This document shows, piece by piece, positions 19,437-28,129 of a stretch of 64,000 bases of DNA. The first letter of the stretch is position 1; the number at the start of each line of letters is the position of its first letter. Under the pieces are notes generated by a model, which made no database searches, had not been told where the DNA came from, and was given only the letters and a program-made list of their open reading frames with translations. The translations under genes and the position numbers were made by a program. The stretch is taken from NCBI GenBank assembly GCA_037367405.1, contig JAZKJV010011400.1:4958501-5022500 (forward strand), in the 5' to 3' direction. This stretch comes from Ottelia alismoides. Taxonomy: Eukaryota; Streptophyta; Magnoliopsida; Alismatales; Hydrocharitaceae.

Positions 19437-19528
19437 CCGACGTGCCTGCGTCGGAAAATGGTTCAGCTACGGGCCGCGTAACTCAATTCCCCGGTAGCCA
19501 TCACGACCTCCTTGGCGGCGATGGCTAC
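19437..19528. repeat. Two REP-like hairpins after the DUF1501 gene
   Basis: CCGACG at 19437-19442 pairs with CGTCGG at 19449-19454 around a 6-nt loop, 19 nt after the DUF1501 stop codon. There is no T-run, so it is not a classic terminator. GTAGCCATC at 19494-19502 is a perfect inverted repeat of GATGGCTAC at 19520-19528, and it starts with the same GTAG as the other hairpins in this window. The following gene is convergent. Confidence 0.6.
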
Positions 19529-19594
19529 ACGGTCGATGGCTCTGAACAATGGATACGCAAGATCTCGCAACCGCGCATGGTGCAGCCCAGGCTG

Positions 19595-20302
19595 CTACTG
19601 CGCGGCAGCTTTTAAGGCGATTCGTCTGCGCCGCCAGGCCAGGATTCCAATTCCTAGCAGAGATACGGCCATGACGTTGGGTTCAGGGACGGCGGCGGTC
19701 GACAACTCGAAAGCCATGGACCAGCCACTGGCAATACGTCCTGAATCGCCTGCGTTTCCATCGAGCACATAAAGAGACCACACGCCGTTGGGATTAATGT
19801 GCAGAAACTTGTCGAAGGTGAAGGCGTAATTCATGCCGATTTCTCGGCCGTTACTATCCGCCGGAAACGAGTCGTCGTATTCAAAGAGTCCTGGTTTGTA
19901 GGTGCCTGTGCTTGGTCGTGTACTTTGAGGCAAGGTCGCAGTCGCCCGGTCATCAAATGTCCAGGTCTGATTGACCACCCGGAATTCCCGGCTGCTGTCC
20001 AAGAAATTGGGACCAGGTCCTGAGAATAACAGCACCGCGTCGCCACTGGGGGCGACAACCGCCGCTGCGAGGTCATCGGAAAACGTATGCGAAAGGTTAT
20101 GCAAGGTCAGCGTGAAATTTATCACGCGCCCGTTAATGCCGCTGGCAGTGATCGAGGTAGGATAAGGATTGGCCAGACCGCGGGAGGGGACGACTATCTG
20201 GGTCGGATTACTAAACGTAATCATCTCTGCTTGAAGCTGGGCTGCGCACGCAAACAGTGCTGCAAGCCAAGCACCAAGCCCGGGCAAGGGGCGGCGAAGC
20301 AT
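19595..20302 (-). CDS. PEP-CTERM sorted protein with a proprotein-convertase P-like domain
   Basis: The ATG at 20302 gives 235 residues; the longer frame starts only with a TTG. The product has an N-terminal signal peptide ending near LQA|EM. Residues about 45-205 form a beta domain with the hallmarks of the convertase P domain: INFTLTLHNLSHTFSDDLAAAVVAPSG-type strands and a GVWSLYVLDGNAGDSGRI loop before GWSMAFEL. The C-terminus has the sorting signal: VPEPN, a hydrophobic helix and RRRR. PEP-CTERM proteins are processed by exosortase and usually end up at the cell surface or in extracellular polymer. No exosortase is in the window. The role is unknown. Confidence 0.85.
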   Translation of the reverse strand: MLRRPLPGLGAWLAALFACAAQLQAEMITFSNPTQIVVPSRGLANPYPTSITASGINGRVINFTLTLHNLSHTFSDDLAAAVVAPSGDAVLLFSGPGPNFLDSSREFRVVNQTWTFDDRATATLPQSTRPSTGTYKPGLFEYDDSFPADSNGREIGMNYAFTFDKFLHINPNGVWSLYVLDGNAGDSGRIASGWSMAFELSTAAVPEPNVMAVSLLGIGILAWRRRRIALKAAAQ

Positions 20303-20619
20303 GGCAGATTCCGAGGGGCTTGTCGGCAAAGACAAGGGGCATTGAGCGATAACGGGGCAGAGGCGAGCAACCTCAATAGTTGTTGAGACTAAGTGGGATT
20401 GATCGCATAGTCAAGCTATTTTCAATGCGATTGGCGTATATCCTTACCAAGCAGGTTCGATCTAGCCGGTAAAGGCCGATTGGGTACCGCTAAGCATGCA
20501 CTAGTGCAACGAAATTTCTTCTGGGTGCATCTCACCATTGCACCCATGCAGCCACCGGCCAACATGTGATGGATGCCATAGACCAGATCGCTCGCCCGAT
20601 TGAGTCCATAAGATCCGCT
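20303..20619. other. Gap with one inverted repeat (20522-20546)
   Basis: No gene is visible. TGGGTGCA at 20522-20529 is a perfect inverted repeat of TGCACCCA at 20539-20546 with a 9-nt loop, about 75 nt beyond the stop codon of the minus-strand gene that begins at 21480. There is no T-run on either side, so a terminator role is doubtful. It could also be an operator for the PEP-CTERM gene. Confidence 0.4.
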
Positions 20620-21480
20620 TCAACGATCGCAGCCATCATAATATCCGCCGTCGCGCGGCTGTGCGCCGCAAGCCGTCGCGCTGTCAACCTCCGGCTGGCT
20701 GTCGCAGGCTGTCTCATCATCGCACGCTGAGTCATGATCGCATAGCGTGTCGCACCCATTCTCGGAACCGCGGTAGAGTACGAAGTAAGCGATCGGCATC
20801 AGACGCTTACCCATCGAAACGTTGGCTCGGCCGAGAAGCAAATCGTGATCGATCATCACCAGTTCGTCGATCAAGCGCTTGGACGGGTTAAGAAAACTGT
20901 TGGCCACTCGCGTGTAGTCCAGCTTGACTGGCTGACAGGGCAGGCACGGCTCGATGATCGCAAAATTACCGATTGAATTCGGGTCGCAGTGAAAAGGACT
21001 CTCGACTGCTTGAAAGCCGCGGCAGGCCAGCTGGTCGATCGGCACCTGGTGAACTGCCAGATTGTAACCTCGCGGTGGGCAGCTCTCGGTTTGAAAGACC
21101 TTGATGTCCTGAGTCAGACCGATGGCGGCTGCACCCAGGCCTTTATTGATTCCAAACCACTTGCCATGCAGCAAGGCCAATGGCGGAGCCGGTTGGCGCT
21201 CCATCAGCGACTCTAAATCCAAGTGGCTGCGGCTGGCCAACTCCAGCGCCCGACCGCAATTGCCCTGGTTGGCACGGGTTGAGCCGGACGACCGGCAACG
21301 GCGCAGAGCGGCTTCGTAGGTTGTCTCGAGATTCCACCGGGTGAAAGAGGCACGGGCTGCCAAGGCATCGAATTGGCGCCCCATGCTGCCTCGGCTGGCG
21401 GACGAATGGTGGCACGCAGGCGTGCTACCGGCAACGACGGCCACCATCAGGTATCCAAAGCAGGCTCGCAGAGTAGGCAT
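20620..21480 (-). CDS. Cys-rich exported hypothetical, lipoprotein candidate
   Basis: A 286-residue protein starting at the ATG at 21480; GGGAGGG lies about 12 nt upstream, a little far. The N-terminus is a short hydrophobic signal ending VAGSTPAC, a possible lipobox. The middle (about 40-220) has no domain I recognise; it includes conserved-looking segments LLHGKWFGINKGLGAAAIG and KRLMPIAYFVLYR. The last 45 residues are very rich in Cys, Asp and Glu (GCDTLCDHDSACDDETACD), which suggests disulfides or metal binding in the periplasm. No neighbour hints at function. Confidence 0.65.
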   Translation of the reverse strand: MPTLRACFGYLMVAVVAGSTPACHHSSASRGSMGRQFDALAARASFTRWNLETTYEAALRRCRSSGSTRANQGNCGRALELASRSHLDLESLMERQPAPPLALLHGKWFGINKGLGAAAIGLTQDIKVFQTESCPPRGYNLAVHQVPIDQLACRGFQAVESPFHCDPNSIGNFAIIEPCLPCQPVKLDYTRVANSFLNPSKRLIDELVMIDHDLLLGRANVSMGKRLMPIAYFVLYRGSENGCDTLCDHDSACDDETACDSQPEVDSATACGAQPRDGGYYDGCDR

Positions 21481-21721
21481 GCGGGTGTGTCCCTCCCTGG
21501 ATCAGTCGAACGCAAGGGCTGTTGAGCTTCCAATGCAGCGGATCCATCCGCCGCCTGCCCTTAGTTCGGCCAATTCGCTGTACAGCTAATTGCCTTTGAT
21601 AGCAAACAGCAGCGTTTTAGGTAGCATTGCAGTTTGGTACGCTGGTTAGCTAAAGCTAGCAGTCTGGTGTAAGCTACTGCTTCGCAACGGCTGATTCATG
21701 TAATGGGATAGGAACGAATAG

Positions 21722-22771
21722 ATGGCTGTGGGCTTTGGAATCGTTGGTTGTGGCATGATCGCCAAGTTTCACGCACGTGCGATTCGCGACATAAAGGGAG
21801 CCAAGCTGGTTGGCTGTTTTAACCGCACGCTCGACAAGGCCACTGCATTGGCCGCAGAGTTCGGAGGTGATCCAACCGACAATCTCGATGCCCTGCTGGG
21901 GCGTTCGGACGTTCAAGTCGTTACGATCTGTACACCAAGCGGGGCTCACATGGAGCCAGCGATCGCTGCCGCTAAAGCTGGAAAACACGTCATTGTCGAA
22001 AAACCTCTCGACGTCACTCTAAAGCGCTGCGATGCCATGATCGAGGCTTGTGACAAAGCGGGAGTGATGTTGGGAACAATCTTTCCCTCGCGTTTTCACC
22101 AGTCCAGCCGACTGCTGAAGAAAGCCGTCGATGAAGGCCGCTTCGGTCAATTGACCCTCGGCGATGCCTATGTCAAGTGGTACCGCACGCAAGCCTACTA
22201 TGACAGTGGTGCCTGGCGCGGAACGATTAAGCTCGATGGCGGTGGAGCCTTGATGAACCAGGCAATTCACAGCGTTGATCTGTTGCTGTGGCTGATGGGA
22301 CCAGTGGTCGAAGTGTCAGCCCACACCGCCACGCTTGCCCACGAGCGCATCGAGGTAGAAGATGTAGCCACCGCCACGCTGCGGTTTGCCAACGGTGCCT
22401 TGGGTGTCATCGAAGCCACTACTGCCGCTTTTCCCGGTTCGTTAAAGAAGATCGAGATTAGCGGTTCTGAAGGGATGGCCGTGCTGGAGGAAGAGAGCAT
22501 TACTAAATGGCAATTTGCCAAGATGACCAAGCGCGACCAGCAACTGCTGGAATCGATGCAAGACCGTACCAAGACCGGCGGTGGGGCCGCCGACCCTGCG
22601 GCCATCGGTCACCAGGCACATGCCGAACTGTTTCGCGAGTTCCTCAAAGCCATCAAAGAAGGCAAACATCCCCACCTGGACGGTCGCGAAGGTCGACGCA
22701 GTGTCGAATTGATTTTGGCGATCTACAAAAGCGCGAAGACGGGCAAGTCCGTCAAACTCCCCCTGAAGTAG
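21722..22771 (+). CDS. Gfo/Idh/MocA family NAD(P)-dependent oxidoreductase
   Basis: A 349-residue protein with AGGA about 8 nt before the ATG. The N-terminal Rossmann fold shows GIVGCGMIAKFHARAI and the family signature VIVEKPLDVT near residue 95. The C-terminal alpha/beta substrate domain contains GGGALMNQAIHSVDLLLWL, the usual position of the catalytic His/Asp. No signal peptide, so it is cytoplasmic. Members oxidise or reduce sugars, inositols and UDP-sugars; the substrate cannot be told. It precedes an ABC permease and a binding protein on the same strand with a 13-nt gap, so the three genes probably form an operon. Confidence 0.92.
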   Translation: MAVGFGIVGCGMIAKFHARAIRDIKGAKLVGCFNRTLDKATALAAEFGGDPTDNLDALLGRSDVQVVTICTPSGAHMEPAIAAAKAGKHVIVEKPLDVTLKRCDAMIEACDKAGVMLGTIFPSRFHQSSRLLKKAVDEGRFGQLTLGDAYVKWYRTQAYYDSGAWRGTIKLDGGGALMNQAIHSVDLLLWLMGPVVEVSAHTATLAHERIEVEDVATATLRFANGALGVIEATTAAFPGSLKKIEISGSEGMAVLEEESITKWQFAKMTKRDQQLLESMQDRTKTGGGAADPAAIGHQAHAELFREFLKAIKEGKHPHLDGREGRRSVELILAIYKSAKTGKSVKLPLK

Positions 22772-22784
22772 ACGGCCCAATCAA

Positions 22785-23591
22785 GTGCATCGAGCCACCA
22801 TCAGCAGCTACCTCCGACAATCGTTGACCGTCTTGGCAACTCTGTTGCTCTTTGCCGCCATCTGGCAATCGGCGGTAGCGATCCTGAACATTCACCCGAT
22901 CGTACTGCCGGCACCGACGCGCGTGTTGCGCGTGGCCATGGCTGAAGCGCCCACGCTCGGCCGAGCGTTTCTCAATACTGCGGCCGCTTCGTTATGTGGA
23001 CTGGGGACCAGTATCGTGGTCGGCTCGCTGGTGGCCATTCTCTTCAGTCAATCGCAATTGCTACGGCGAGCGCTGTATCCCTACGTGGTCTTCTTGCAGA
23101 CGGTACCGATCATTGCCATCGCTCCGCTGCTGATCACCTGGTCTGGGTACAAGTGGCGAACGGTTGTCTTGGTATCGGTGATCATCAGTCTCTTTCCTAT
23201 CATCTCGAATGTGACCGCCGGGTTGATTTCGGTGGACAAGAACCTGCGCGACCTGTTTCGTTTGGCTCGCGCCTCGCGCTGGCAGACGCTGGTCAAGCTG
23301 CATATTCCCTTTGCCGTCAGTCACCTCGTCCTTGGTGCCCGAGTCAGTGCGGGGCTGGCAGTTATTGGAGCGATTGTCGGCGAGTTCTTTGTCGGTAGCA
23401 GCGGTATCGATACGGCTGGTTTGGGTACGATCATGACCAGTTGGCAGAATCTGGCCCGTACCGATGCGCTGATTGCGGCCGCACTTACCAGTACACTATT
23501 GGGATTGTTGATCCTGGGCCTGGTCAATCTGGCCGCTGGCACTGTCCTGCGTCGCTGGACCAGCGACGTAGGTTTCGAAAGCAGTGACTGA
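22785..23591 (+). CDS. ABC transporter permease (SsuC/TauC/ThiX type)
   Basis: A 268-residue membrane protein beginning with GTG; no ATG exists before the first membrane helix. Six or so hydrophobic helices are visible. The permease EAA loop that contacts the ATPase lies near residues 148-175 (DLFRLARASRWQTLVKLHIPFA), and a GEFFVGSSGIDTAGLGTIM segment is typical of the nitrate/sulfonate/thiamin-precursor permease group. It works with a binding protein and an ATPase in the inner membrane. The binding protein follows directly, overlapping by 8 nt if its upstream GTG is used. No ATPase gene is present nearby. Confidence 0.9.
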   Translation: MHRATISSYLRQSLTVLATLLLFAAIWQSAVAILNIHPIVLPAPTRVLRVAMAEAPTLGRAFLNTAAASLCGLGTSIVVGSLVAILFSQSQLLRRALYPYVVFLQTVPIIAIAPLLITWSGYKWRTVVLVSVIISLFPIISNVTAGLISVDKNLRDLFRLARASRWQTLVKLHIPFAVSHLVLGARVSAGLAVIGAIVGEFFVGSSGIDTAGLGTIMTSWQNLARTDALIAAALTSTLLGLLILGLVNLAAGTVLRRWTSDVGFESSD

Positions 23592-23619
23592 TTCGTTCAA
23601 AAACGGAAAGCGAGTAACC

Positions 23620-24657
23620 ATGCAATACGGTGCTATGAAGAATAGGCTGGCTAGTTTGTTGACGCTGCTGCTGGGTGTGATGATTGTGAGCCTGGCCGGC
23701 TGTGAGCCGACGGAGAAGTCGGCCACGCTCGGTTCTCCTCAGCCCGATGCTGCTGGAGGCGGTGGTGGCGCGAAGGTCGACAAAGTTGTCTTGATGCTCA
23801 ACTGGTATCCAGAAGCGGAGCACGGAGGTTTTTACGCGGCCAAAGTGCACGGCATCTTCGAGAAGTATGGTTTGGATGTCGAGATTCGGCCAGGTGGTGA
23901 AAATGCCCCTGTGGCCCAGGAACTGGTGACCGGACGCGTGCAGTTTGCGATCGGTAACGCCGATGATGTGCTGCTGTTCCGTGAACAAGCCGCCGACATT
24001 GTGGCCTTGCTGGCGCCCATTCAACAAACGCCGCGCTGCATTTTGGTGCGTAGTGAATCGGGCATCGATTCGCTCAGCAAGCTGAAAGGGCTCACATTGC
24101 AGGCCAATAAAGGACAAGCCTTCTTGAGCTTCATGGAAAAACTGGGCATGCTCGAAGGCGTTCAGGTAGTACCCTATGCCGGCTCGGTGGCTCAGTTGGT
24201 AGCAGACAAGAACACGGCCATTCAAGCTTACAACTTCAGTGAACCGCTGCTGGCTGAACAGCAGGGAGTCAAAGTCAATGCGTTGATGTTATCGGAGATT
24301 GATTTCAACCCTTATGCGTCTTGCCTCATGGCCACGGGCGAATTGGTCAAGACGCGTGGCGACCTGGCTAAACGTATGACTGCCGCCTGCCGTGAAGGCT
24401 GGCAGAAGTATTTGGAATCTCCAGCCGAAACCAATGCGGCCATCTTGAAGGTCAACCCCGAACGGATGACCAAAGAAGCACTCGATTACGGCGCGGAAAA
24501 GCTCAAGCCGCTCTGCGCTAGTGGCGACCAGCAGCCCGGCACTGGCGGCATGACGCTCCAGCGCTGGAGCAAACTGGTCACCCAGTTCGTCGACTTGAAA
24601 CTGGTCACGCCAGAAAAAGTAAAAGCCGACCAGGCATTTGTAGAACTGGGCAAGTAA
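23620..24657 (+). CDS. ABC transporter substrate-binding lipoprotein (NMT1/THI5-like)
   Basis: The ATG at 23620 is chosen because GGAAAG lies 9 nt upstream; a GTG at 23584 and an ATG at 23635 are alternatives. The product is 345 residues with a lipoprotein signal ending MIVSLAGC. The mature protein is a type 2 periplasmic binding fold of the NMT1 group: LMLNWYPEAEHGGFYAAK, GIFEKYGLDVEI, GRVQFAIGNADDVL, SLSKLKGLTLQANKG and AIQAYNFSEPLLAEQ. Ligands in this group include pyrimidine precursors of thiamin, riboflavin, nitrate and sulfonates; I cannot choose among them. It is the partner of the permease just upstream. Confidence 0.88.
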   Translation: MQYGAMKNRLASLLTLLLGVMIVSLAGCEPTEKSATLGSPQPDAAGGGGGAKVDKVVLMLNWYPEAEHGGFYAAKVHGIFEKYGLDVEIRPGGENAPVAQELVTGRVQFAIGNADDVLLFREQAADIVALLAPIQQTPRCILVRSESGIDSLSKLKGLTLQANKGQAFLSFMEKLGMLEGVQVVPYAGSVAQLVADKNTAIQAYNFSEPLLAEQQGVKVNALMLSEIDFNPYASCLMATGELVKTRGDLAKRMTAACREGWQKYLESPAETNAAILKVNPERMTKEALDYGAEKLKPLCASGDQQPGTGGMTLQRWSKLVTQFVDLKLVTPEKVKADQAFVELGK

Positions 24658-24671
24658 TCGATTGGCCCTTG

Positions 24672-24725
24672 ATATCTCAAATCTCAAATTTGAAATTTGA
24701 ATTTTGAAATTTGAATCTCAAATCC
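24672..24725. repeat. AT-rich repeat (ATCTCAAATTTGAAATTTGA-like)
   Basis: A stretch built from CTCAAAT, TTTGAAAT and TTTGAATT units with many internal inverted repeats (AAATTTGAAATTTGAATTT). Its base composition is far more AT-rich than its surroundings. The same vocabulary returns at 26110-26166, on the other side of the metallo-hydrolase gene. Confidence 0.75.
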
Positions 24726-24751
24726 CCTAATTTCCAGAAAGTATCCCACTG

Positions 24752-26083
24752 ATGCGCGTAGTTCATCACGGTGCACATGAAGGCGTTACCGGATCATGTC
24801 ACCAGTTGATGCTCACCGAGAAACGCTCGCTGCTGATTGATTGCGGCCAGTTTCAAGGCCAGGATGCCAAGAATCGCGATGAAACGCAGATTGAGTTTCC
24901 GCTCGATGGCATCCAGGCTTTGATTCTCACGCATGTGCACTTGGATCATATCGGGCGTGTGCCGTACCTGATAGCGGCTGGTTTCAACGGACCTATCTTT
25001 TGTACGCCGCCGACGGCCAAGTTACTGCCGCTGATGCTCGAGGATGCATTGCGACTGGGCGTAACTCGCAACAAGCGGTTGATTGCCCGCTTTCTGCAAG
25101 AACTCAAACGCCTGGTGCGCCCCATCGGCTTTGGCAAATGGCACAAGCTGGATGGTGGTTCTCAGTTTCGCTTTCATCCGGCCGGGCATGTGCTTGGGTC
25201 GGCTTACGTCGAAGTGGAACATGGCGATGAGCGGTTTGTATTCAGCGGCGATTTGGGGTCGCGCCATGCTCCATTGCTCAATGAACCCAAGAGCCCTGAG
25301 AAAGCCGACTTTCTGGTGCTCGAAAGCACCTATGGCGATCGCTTGCACGAGGGCCGCGAAGATCGTTGCGCCAAACTGGAATCGATTCTCTGCAACACCA
25401 TGAACAACAGCGGTGTGACCATCATTCCAGCCTTCAGTCTCGGACGCACACAAGAGTTGTTGTTCGAACTGAACGAGATCTTTCATCGAGTCGAGCGTAA
25501 GTGTGGTTGCCAGTTGCTCAACACGGTCGATGTGATCGTTGATTCGCCGCTTTCCTTGCGTTTGACTCAGATCTATGACTCGATGAGGGAATACTGGAGC
25601 GAAGAAGCTCGACAGGTATTGACCTACGACGACCAGCCACTGGTGTTCGATAACCTGATCAACGTCGACGGCCATCGCGATCATTTGGCCAAAGTCCATT
25701 ACTTGACCAATTCCAAACGTCCTGCGATCGTCATCGCTGGCAGCGGCATGTGCACCGGCGGCCGGGTCATCAATTATCTGAAAGCCTTTATTGAAGATCC
25801 GACCGCGGATGTCGTGTTCGTCGGTTTTCAATCGCTGGGTACGCCTGGGCGATACATTCAAGACCAGGCGGGTTGGGTCAAGCTGGATGGCACGCGCTAC
25901 GATATTCGAGCCGGTGTGCATACGCTCTCGGGTTACTCCGCCCATGCTGACCAGGCCGATTTGCTGCGCTTTGTCGAGCAGATGTCATCGCCCCCCAAAG
26001 CCATCCGCCTGGTCCACGGCGAAGCCCCAGCCAAAACCGTGTTAACAGAAAAACTGCAAGCCAAAGGCTACAACGTCGTGTGA
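24752..26083 (+). CDS. Beta-CASP metallo-beta-lactamase-fold RNA-processing-type hydrolase
   Basis: A 443-residue protein of the COG1236 (CPSF73/Ysh1-like) group. The metal-binding motifs are in order: HVHLDHIGR near residue 61, PAGHVLGSA near 147 and SGDLGSRH near 169. The beta-CASP insertion starts at IPAFSLGRTQELL near 220 and contains a GSGMCTGGRV loop; SGYSAHADQADLL and LVHGE complete the active site. Such enzymes are zinc-dependent RNA endo/exonucleases in archaea and eukaryotes; the bacterial versions are less studied. No KH domain is seen, so it is the short form. It is a single gene between two copies of an AT-rich repeat. Confidence 0.92.
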   Translation: MRVVHHGAHEGVTGSCHQLMLTEKRSLLIDCGQFQGQDAKNRDETQIEFPLDGIQALILTHVHLDHIGRVPYLIAAGFNGPIFCTPPTAKLLPLMLEDALRLGVTRNKRLIARFLQELKRLVRPIGFGKWHKLDGGSQFRFHPAGHVLGSAYVEVEHGDERFVFSGDLGSRHAPLLNEPKSPEKADFLVLESTYGDRLHEGREDRCAKLESILCNTMNNSGVTIIPAFSLGRTQELLFELNEIFHRVERKCGCQLLNTVDVIVDSPLSLRLTQIYDSMREYWSEEARQVLTYDDQPLVFDNLINVDGHRDHLAKVHYLTNSKRPAIVIAGSGMCTGGRVINYLKAFIEDPTADVVFVGFQSLGTPGRYIQDQAGWVKLDGTRYDIRAGVHTLSGYSAHADQADLLRFVEQMSSPPKAIRLVHGEAPAKTVLTEKLQAKGYNVV

Positions 26084-26109
26084 GCTTGGGAGTTTGAGGG
26101 TGGAGCTTG

Positions 26110-26222
26110 CAAATTTGAAATATGAAATTCGAAATCTCAAATCTCAAATTTGAGATTTGAGATCTGATCCCCAAAGCCTAAAGCCTAAAGCCCAAAGCCT
26201 AAAGCCCAAAGCCCAAAGCCTA
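26110..26222. repeat. AT-rich repeat followed by 7-bp tandem repeats
   Basis: 26110-26166 repeats the CTCAAATTTGA vocabulary of 24672-24725, including a palindromic run of CTCAAATTTGAGATTTGAG type. Directly after it, 26170-26222 is a tandem array of a 7-bp unit alternating CCAAAGC and CTAAAGC, about seven copies. The array ends at the 3' end of the minus-strand isochorismatase gene. Confidence 0.75.
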
Positions 26223-26227
26223 ACCAC

Positions 26228-27979
26228 TCACCGCTGCCTTCCTTGTCCGTGGGTGTAGCGATCGCTTTGAGCTTCGATCTCTGCCAGGCTGACAAGTGGT
26301 TGGTTGCATGCCCAGTGGATGCCATTGGCCAGCAGCATGCAAAAGGCGGCTTGTTCGAAGTCGCCGCGATGGCCCAGCGAGGTATAAAAGGCTCGGCCGC
26401 CGCTAGCCCGGACATTGGTCCAGGCGACGGGCTGGGCAGTTTGGCCTTCGATACTGCCCATCAGCAGAGGCTGTGTGCCAGGACCGAGCGGCAAGACCTG
26501 GTAGAGTGATCCGCTGGAGACAAAGCGTAGTGAGCCAAGCGCCTGGGCCAAGGGAGTGGCGGCTGGTTTCTCCACGGGTTCAATCGCTGGATGAAGCTCG
26601 TTGCCGTAGTGATTGGAGTAGTTGCCGCCCCACACCTGGCCATCAAACTCGGGCCAGGCTTCCAGCCCTGGTTGGGGCGTTTGATTGCGTAGTGAGAATG
26701 CGTGGCTGGCAGTGCGAATGCCAATCACGGGTTTCCCAGTGGCCATGAAGTCGCGAACAAACTTCAACTGTGCTGGCGGCAAGACACGCCGACGCACGCT
26801 GACCAGCAGAGCATCAGCCTCCGCCAGTTGTTCGATTCCGGGAACTTCACTGCGCTCAGTAGCGTGGCCGTGAATGAACTGGACGCGATAACCACCCAAG
26901 TGCATGGCCGCAAACACGGGCAACGTCTGTTCGGTTTCGTACTCGTCCTCGGCGATCAACATGGCCAAGGTCGGCCGTTGGTCTTGGGAGAATCGAAATT
27001 CATCACCACCGAGAATGTCATCACTGGTAAAGGTCGAACATACAAGGCGTTCGATGTGATCGACGATCAGGTCTGTGCCCGTGAAATGACTGACGTAGGG
27101 CCAGCAGCGCGGATCATACATGGTATCGGTCATGTCTCGAATGAGCGCCACTTGTTTGCCGTGACTGGACAATTGGCGCAGGCCAAAAGGCCGGCCGAGA
27201 ACGCACATATTGGTATGCACGCCGACGAGGGCGACATGTTTGATGTGGCGATCTTCCAGGATCGACCAGATTTGAGGGCCTGAGTCGCTGATGAAATCCA
27301 ACTGCTGATCGATCGTCAGTCCAGCCGTTTGCCTGGTCCAAGGGGCGCGAGGATTGAGCCCTGCGGCCTTGAGTGTTTGAGCCCACTGTTCATGTTCCAC
27401 CAAGTCATCGTCTTCGCCACCGGCAGATTGGTCCAAGGGGTAAGGGCACGATGCTTCGCTATCGATCTTGTCACACCACTGAGCGATATCGTTAGGGACA
27501 TTGCTGGCAGGTTTAGTGTCGAGCGCTCGACGACGCGCAGGATGATCCGCATAAGCATCCATACAGCCGCTGGGGGCATGAATGATCGTAGCCCCTTGCG
27601 CGCGGCAAGTGGCTAGCAGCGCATTCATGCGCGGAGTCAGTTCACCCACGCGGCGAACTGCGTTGACACAATGATGTGAATCCCACATATCGCACACGAT
27701 CACGGCCATCTCCTTGGCCTGCCAGGTTTCCGGGCTGGTCAGACGATGCCAGCGAGCAACTGCCGGAGCGGTCGGTTTCTGGTATCGCAACTGCACCACG
27801 AACTGGCCGGGCTGGGCGGCAGCTCGATTGTCGTTCGAGCCGTCGGTAGCGGCCTGCGGGGCCGAAACGGGCTGATCGGCCAAAACCGAGTTCGATTTTG
27901 CGCCCACGCCTGCCCAGAAGCCTGCCAATAACAATAGAAGGCCTGCGAAATAGCCATGGTGACAGATGGAACGTTTCAT
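26228..27979 (-). CDS. Exported isochorismatase-like / ThuA-like fusion protein
   Basis: The ATG at 27979 gives 583 residues and a clear signal peptide; the frame stays open upstream but overlaps the divergent gene and is not supported. Residues about 85-340 are a cysteine hydrolase (isochorismatase/nicotinamidase-like) domain: VIVCDMWDSHHC carries the first Asp and ALVGVHTNMCV the nucleophile Cys. The expected catalytic Lys is not obvious. Residues about 360-570 resemble ThuA (trehalose-utilisation-like, class I amidotransferase fold): LLVSVRRRVLPPAQL, FVRDFMATGKPVIGIRT and a closing RAFYTSLGHRGDF. The fusion points to one exported enzyme with two activities or one catalytic and one binding part. 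Substrate unknown. Confidence 0.82.
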   Translation of the reverse strand: MKRSICHHGYFAGLLLLLAGFWAGVGAKSNSVLADQPVSAPQAATDGSNDNRAAAQPGQFVVQLRYQKPTAPAVARWHRLTSPETWQAKEMAVIVCDMWDSHHCVNAVRRVGELTPRMNALLATCRAQGATIIHAPSGCMDAYADHPARRRALDTKPASNVPNDIAQWCDKIDSEASCPYPLDQSAGGEDDDLVEHEQWAQTLKAAGLNPRAPWTRQTAGLTIDQQLDFISDSGPQIWSILEDRHIKHVALVGVHTNMCVLGRPFGLRQLSSHGKQVALIRDMTDTMYDPRCWPYVSHFTGTDLIVDHIERLVCSTFTSDDILGGDEFRFSQDQRPTLAMLIAEDEYETEQTLPVFAAMHLGGYRVQFIHGHATERSEVPGIEQLAEADALLVSVRRRVLPPAQLKFVRDFMATGKPVIGIRTASHAFSLRNQTPQPGLEAWPEFDGQVWGGNYSNHYGNELHPAIEPVEKPAATPLAQALGSLRFVSSGSLYQVLPLGPGTQPLLMGSIEGQTAQPVAWTNVRASGGRAFYTSLGHRGDFEQAAFCMLLANGIHWACNQPLVSLAEIEAQSDRYTHGQGRQR

Positions 27980-28129
27980 CGGTTGGTACTCGAGGATTGG
28001 CGGAAGGCGGGCGTCCAGGGCGGGTAATGGCCTATAATCAAGGTAGCCCAGCCGGCGGCTGGCTACCAGATGCAACTGTCCAATCGATGGCAGTTGCGGT
28101 TTGGGAAAACGCTTGAAAAGGATAAGACC

